In this document: positions 60,940 to 64,000 of the stretch, piece after piece
How positions within the stretch are numbered: position 1 is the first letter of the stretch
Layout of the letters: every line of letters starts with the position of its first letter
Source: Halobacteriovoraceae bacterium
GTDB lineage: Bacteria; Bdellovibrionota; Bacteriovoracia; Bacteriovoracales; Bacteriovoracaceae
Direction of reading: 5' to 3'
DNA length: 64,000 nucleotides
NCBI GenBank assembly: GCA_020635135.1
Contig: JACKAJ010000016.1
Span: 496,001 to 560,000, forward strand
Notes under the pieces: model-generated
The model's input: the letters and a program-made list of their open reading frames with translations, nothing else
Told to the model about the DNA's origin: nothing
The model's database searches: none
Made by a program: the position numbers and the translations under genes

Positions 60940-63015
60940 CAAATTGACTTTGACCCCAACTGCAAAAGAATCGCCAATATTTTCATTCTTTCGATAATTA
61001 ATACCAATTCTCGTCCTATTTCCAACTTGATAAAGTAAACTTGTATGCAACTCCCAATCAGTTTCAGAAGTATCTTCGAGTGAAACAACTCCTCTCCCCT
61101 CAATCTCAAGCATCGTTTTAGGAGCAACCGGGAATTCTTTCATCAAATCGACAATAAGACTTTTGTCAGATCTTAAGTGTGTAGAAAACTCAGCTCTAAA
61201 TTTAAGCATATAGGACAATCCTAAAATAGCGTGTAGTTCTTCATCTTCATATTCCGAACCTGCATAATAGCTCAAAAAGCGATGACTAAATCTTCTAATA
61301 ATTGCTTGCCCCTCTAAATATTCTAAGTTGTATTCGTCAGCTTCCATGTTTAGATCAAATTGGTACCGCCCCATTGAAGCTTTGGATTGCAATTCAAAAA
61401 AGTTGGTATATCCTCCAATATCTGCACTTAAAAAAGCATCTGAATCTTTTTTCATTTTATTTGCCCAATTTTGCTCATCTTTAAGTAAAACTTCTGGTCT
61501 TTGAAAATCTTCGTATTTTACATATCGAGCCATTCCCATTTTCATATGATAAAGATTGTGACAGTGTAAAAACCAAATCCCAGGCGAGTTTGCATGAAAC
61601 TCAATCGTCACAGTTCCCATTGGAGAAACATCAACAGTATGAAAATTTGGAGCAAAATCTCCTGCTCCATTTAAGACTCGAAAAAAATGACCATGAAGGT
61701 GCATCGGATGATGCATCATCGTTTCGTTGGTAAAATGAATCCTCACAACCTCACCAAAACGCACCATAATGTATTTATCTTCAGAAAATGATTTTCCATT
61801 GATAGTCCAATAGTACCTTTCCATATCTCCATTAAGGGCTAAATTGTAGTCTCTTCGAGGAAGTTTGGGATCAAACATCGTTTTTTGAGGAGATTTTAAC
61901 ATCGAATATTTTAACCTATTTACCATAGGCATATTTCCCATCTTATGTTGGGAGTGATTCGTGTGATCCATTTTTTGAGACATGGAATGGCCACTGTGAT
62001 GTTCATGATTCATTCCATAGGGATTTGGTTTTAATTTTGATAAGACTTTTTCCACATTTTTGTCAGCCCCAAAAATCACGCTAGCATAGCCTGTAATATC
62101 TTGCGAAGTCGCTCTTAATTCAACTGCATTGTTCAAAGGCATTTTGAAAGTAAGATCGTATGTCTCACCCATTCCCATAAGGATCTCATTAACTTGAACT
62201 GGAGCGACTTCAACACCATCTTTCGCAATAACTTTAAAGTTTGAAAAATTTCCAAGGTTTAGATAATAGAATGTTGATGCACCGGCATCAATTATTCTTA
62301 ACCTAACTTTTTCTCCTGGCTTTATTTCAGGATATTTTTGAATTCTCCTTCCATTGACTAAAAAAGCATCATAGCCAACATCACTTAAGTCCATTGGCCC
62401 CATTTTAGTCCACTCACTCTTTATATAATCCCAAACTTTTCCATGCTTTATAGCGCCCCAGATAGAGGGAAAAAATTTTTTCTTGTAAGCATAGTAATCT
62501 CCGTCCATTTTGAGATTTTCTAAAACATCCTGCGGATGCTCATCAATCCAATCACTAAGGACGAGAACAATATCATGATCAACTTTGTATTTATCAACTT
62601 TATCTTCAATAACGATCGCTCCATAAAGCCCTCGTTGTTCGTGAAGTTCTGTATGAGAATGATACCAATAAGTCCCGGTGTGAATAATCGGAAATGTAAA
62701 GACATGAGATTGGCCTGGTTCAATTAATTTAGTATTAGAGAACTGAGGACCATCTTGATCCCAAGGGACTAAAACTCCATGCCAATGCATTGTTGTTGGC
62801 TCGTCAGTATTGTTATTAACTTTAATAATTGCTGTATCCCCTAAATGAAACTTTAATGTCGGGGCAGGTATCGAATCATTAATCGCCAGAGCGTGATCAA
62901 CATCTTTTCCAGTAAAATTAACTGTTTTGTTTGCAATATTAAGTTCATAGTGAACTTCTTTGGCAAAAACATTCGTCATAACGAATAAGGCTGAGAAGAA
63001 ATATATAAGTTTCAT
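60934..63015 (-). CDS. Multicopper oxidase with C-terminal CopB-like barrel segment
   Basis: A 693-residue exported protein (signal peptide 1-18). Three cupredoxin domains contain all four copper motifs: HWHG (77-80), HSHTELH, HHPMHLHGHFF and FLHCHNLYHMKMGM. A His/Met-rich insert (about 345-375, MNHEHHSGHSM) is typical of CopA-type copper oxidases. The last 170 or so residues are beta-rich, alternating, and resemble the CopB outer-membrane barrel (GSEYEDEELHAILGL). CopA and CopB are normally separate proteins, so this looks like a fusion. Copper tolerance (Cu(I) oxidation) is inferred. Confidence 0.85.
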   Translation of the reverse strand: MKLIYFFSALFVMTNVFAKEVHYELNIANKTVNFTGKDVDHALAINDSIPAPTLKFHLGDTAIIKVNNNTDEPTTMHWHGVLVPWDQDGPQFSNTKLIEPGQSHVFTFPIIHTGTYWYHSHTELHEQRGLYGAIVIEDKVDKYKVDHDIVLVLSDWIDEHPQDVLENLKMDGDYYAYKKKFFPSIWGAIKHGKVWDYIKSEWTKMGPMDLSDVGYDAFLVNGRRIQKYPEIKPGEKVRLRIIDAGASTFYYLNLGNFSNFKVIAKDGVEVAPVQVNEILMGMGETYDLTFKMPLNNAVELRATSQDITGYASVIFGADKNVEKVLSKLKPNPYGMNHEHHSGHSMSQKMDHTNHSQHKMGNMPMVNRLKYSMLKSPQKTMFDPKLPRRDYNLALNGDMERYYWTINGKSFSEDKYIMVRFGEVVRIHFTNETMMHHPMHLHGHFFRVLNGAGDFAPNFHTVDVSPMGTVTIEFHANSPGIWFLHCHNLYHMKMGMARYVKYEDFQRPEVLLKDEQNWANKMKKDSDAFLSADIGGYTNFFELQSKASMGRYQFDLNMEADEYNLEYLEGQAIIRRFSHRFLSYYAGSEYEDEELHAILGLSYMLKFRAEFSTHLRSDKSLIVDLMKEFPVAPKTMLEIEGRGVVSLEDTSETDWELHTSLLYQVGNRTRIGINYRKNENIGDSFAVGVKVNLN

Positions 63016-63103
63016 ATAAACCCTCTAAGAATGATCAATTGGAGAAATTAAAAATACCCCCAAAAGGTCTCTAAATCAAATATTCGTCGCATAGGACAAA
63101 AAC

Positions 63104-63889
63104 TTAGCTTTTGGTCCCATTTTTTTGAATATCATCAAGCCGTTCAATGATATAGGCAGCCCCTTTTTTTGGACAGTCGAGAACTTTAAAGTGAGCGAGA
63201 TCATTTTCTGAGATTTTTTTTCGAGGGAGGAGCTGTGATTTCATCCAGTCCACTAGTCCCGACCAATAAGACGAATTCATAAGCAGCACAGGGAAATTCT
63301 TGATTTTTTTGGTTTGAATAAGTGTCAAGGCTTCAAAAAGTTCATCCAGTGTTCCATAACCACCAGGAAAGAGAATAAAAGCTTGAGCATATTTTATAAA
63401 AGTGGTCTTGCGACAGAAAAAATAGCGAAAGTTTATGGGCAAATTCACAAATTCATTTATGTATTGCTCTTCAGGAAGTTCAATATTGCATCCAACTGAG
63501 ACACCTTCGACTTGTGTACAGCCTCTATTCGCCGCTTCCATGATTCCAGGTCCTCCACCTGTAATAACGGCATATCCAGATTTTGCCAAAATTTCAGCTA
63601 GAATAATGGCATTTTTATAATCTTCGTCATTTTCTTGGGTTCTCGCCGAACCAAAAACACAGACGGCATTGGCTATTTCTGACATTGCATCAAAAGATTG
63701 CACGTATTCACTTTGAATCCTCATTATTCTCCAGGGATCCTCTTTGGTAAAATTTGCAAGATGCTCATCTTTTGGAGAGACATGCTTAGCGATTTTGTTT
63801 AATGACTTAAAAAGAAGCTCGTCTTCGGTCTCACAAAGGGTTTTTTTTCTATAAAGGGTGGGGTTTTTAAATCCCTTTTTTTCTTTCAT
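63104..63889 (-). CDS. LOG family protein (TIGR00730-type Rossmann fold)
   Basis: A 261-residue protein with the LOG signature: GGGPGIMEAANRG and PGGYGTLDELFE, which form the nucleotide 5'-monophosphate phosphoribohydrolase site. Such enzymes cleave nucleotide 5'-monophosphates and, in plants and some bacteria, release cytokinins. An N-terminal extension (about 1-80) makes it longer than the minimal LOG protein. It is separated from the multicopper oxidase by about 90 nt. Confidence 0.88.
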   Translation of the reverse strand: MKEKKGFKNPTLYRKKTLCETEDELLFKSLNKIAKHVSPKDEHLANFTKEDPWRIMRIQSEYVQSFDAMSEIANAVCVFGSARTQENDEDYKNAIILAEILAKSGYAVITGGGPGIMEAANRGCTQVEGVSVGCNIELPEEQYINEFVNLPINFRYFFCRKTTFIKYAQAFILFPGGYGTLDELFEALTLIQTKKIKNFPVLLMNSSYWSGLVDWMKSQLLPRKKISENDLAHFKVLDCPKKGAAYIIERLDDIQKNGTKS

Positions 63890-63978
63890 GCCATTTCTCT
63901 CCCATGAAATCTATTTTCTTGTATTTTTCTCAGTGTTATGATGATCTCAAATATCACTCCCTTTTCAAAGGAACAAAA

Positions 63979-64000
63979 TTGAAACTCTTACTTTTGACTT
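63979..64000 (+). CDS. Start of a further gene, partial
   Basis: TTG 63979 is preceded by AAGGA with 6-nt spacing and encodes MKLLLLT before the window ends. It is probably the N-terminus of a real gene, but too little is visible to assign a product. Confidence 0.4.

Noticed and set aside
1..64000. CRISPR arrays, tRNA or rRNA genes, insertion sequences, prophage
   Set aside because: No regularly spaced repeats, cloverleaf-like sequences, transposase or phage gene could be seen on either strand.

Overview
The window is a low-GC, gene-dense bacterial chromosome segment with an outer-membrane biogenesis locus, many lipoproteins and outer-membrane barrels, NtrC-type control and frequent TTG/GTG starts. 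This mix, together with a histone H1-like lysine-rich protein and secreted peptidases, suggests a member of the Bdellovibrionota (Bacteriovorax/Halobacteriovorax-like predators). That is an inference from gene content; no rRNA marker is present. I saw no tRNA, rRNA, CRISPR array, insertion sequence or prophage. The only gap above 300 bases is 48802-49122, which holds a terminator, a sigma54 promoter and an alternative upstream start.

Layout. 1-5429 (minus): a partial DUF502 gene, the histone-like gene, clpS-clpA and rpsA. 5528-17829 (minus): an envelope locus of prfB (with its programmed frameshift), lolCE, lolD, bamA, skp, lpxD, fabZ, lpxA, a GnnA-like oxidoreductase, lpxB, lpxK and a DUF3108 lipoprotein. 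17885-22503 (minus): a large EF-hand lipoprotein, an outer-membrane barrel and ybeY. 22527-33145 (mostly plus): mazG, coaE, an aldehyde dehydrogenase, transporters, lipA, lipB, maf, queC and a phosphatase. 33154-40932 (minus): an acidic membrane protein, an FAD oxidase, leuS, a matrixin-type protease with a barrel protein, and lysS. 41062-47579: glutamine amidotransferase, a von Willebrand A lipoprotein, an M14 peptidase, infA, an orphan cytosine methyltransferase, a DoxX-like protein and a FocA-type channel.

47768-53981 is a signalling island: an NtrC-type activator, a hybrid histidine kinase, two small proteins whose predicted strand/helix order resembles the ribosome hibernation factor HPF, and a receiver-domain protein. 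Three of these genes have clear -24/-12 (sigma54) promoters just upstream, each with GG and GC exactly 10 nt apart. One of these promoters would give a leaderless mRNA. I read this as a local sigma54 regulon, possibly linking a phosphorelay to translation control.

54135-60918 looks like a phenolic-lipid system. One tightly coupled minus-strand operon encodes a membrane methyltransferase (apparently starting at AUU behind a perfect Shine-Dalgarno), a YceI lipid-binding protein, a type III polyketide synthase, an isoprenylcysteine-methyltransferase-like enzyme and a flavin monooxygenase. Divergent from it lie a membrane-anchored LuxR-type regulator and an RND/MMPL exporter, with a 20-bp dyad between them. 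The last three biosynthetic genes match the known srsABC arrangement (alkylresorcinol synthase, methyltransferase, hydroxylase).

60934-64000 holds a multicopper oxidase that carries an apparent C-terminal CopB-like barrel segment, a LOG-family hydrolase and the start of one more gene.
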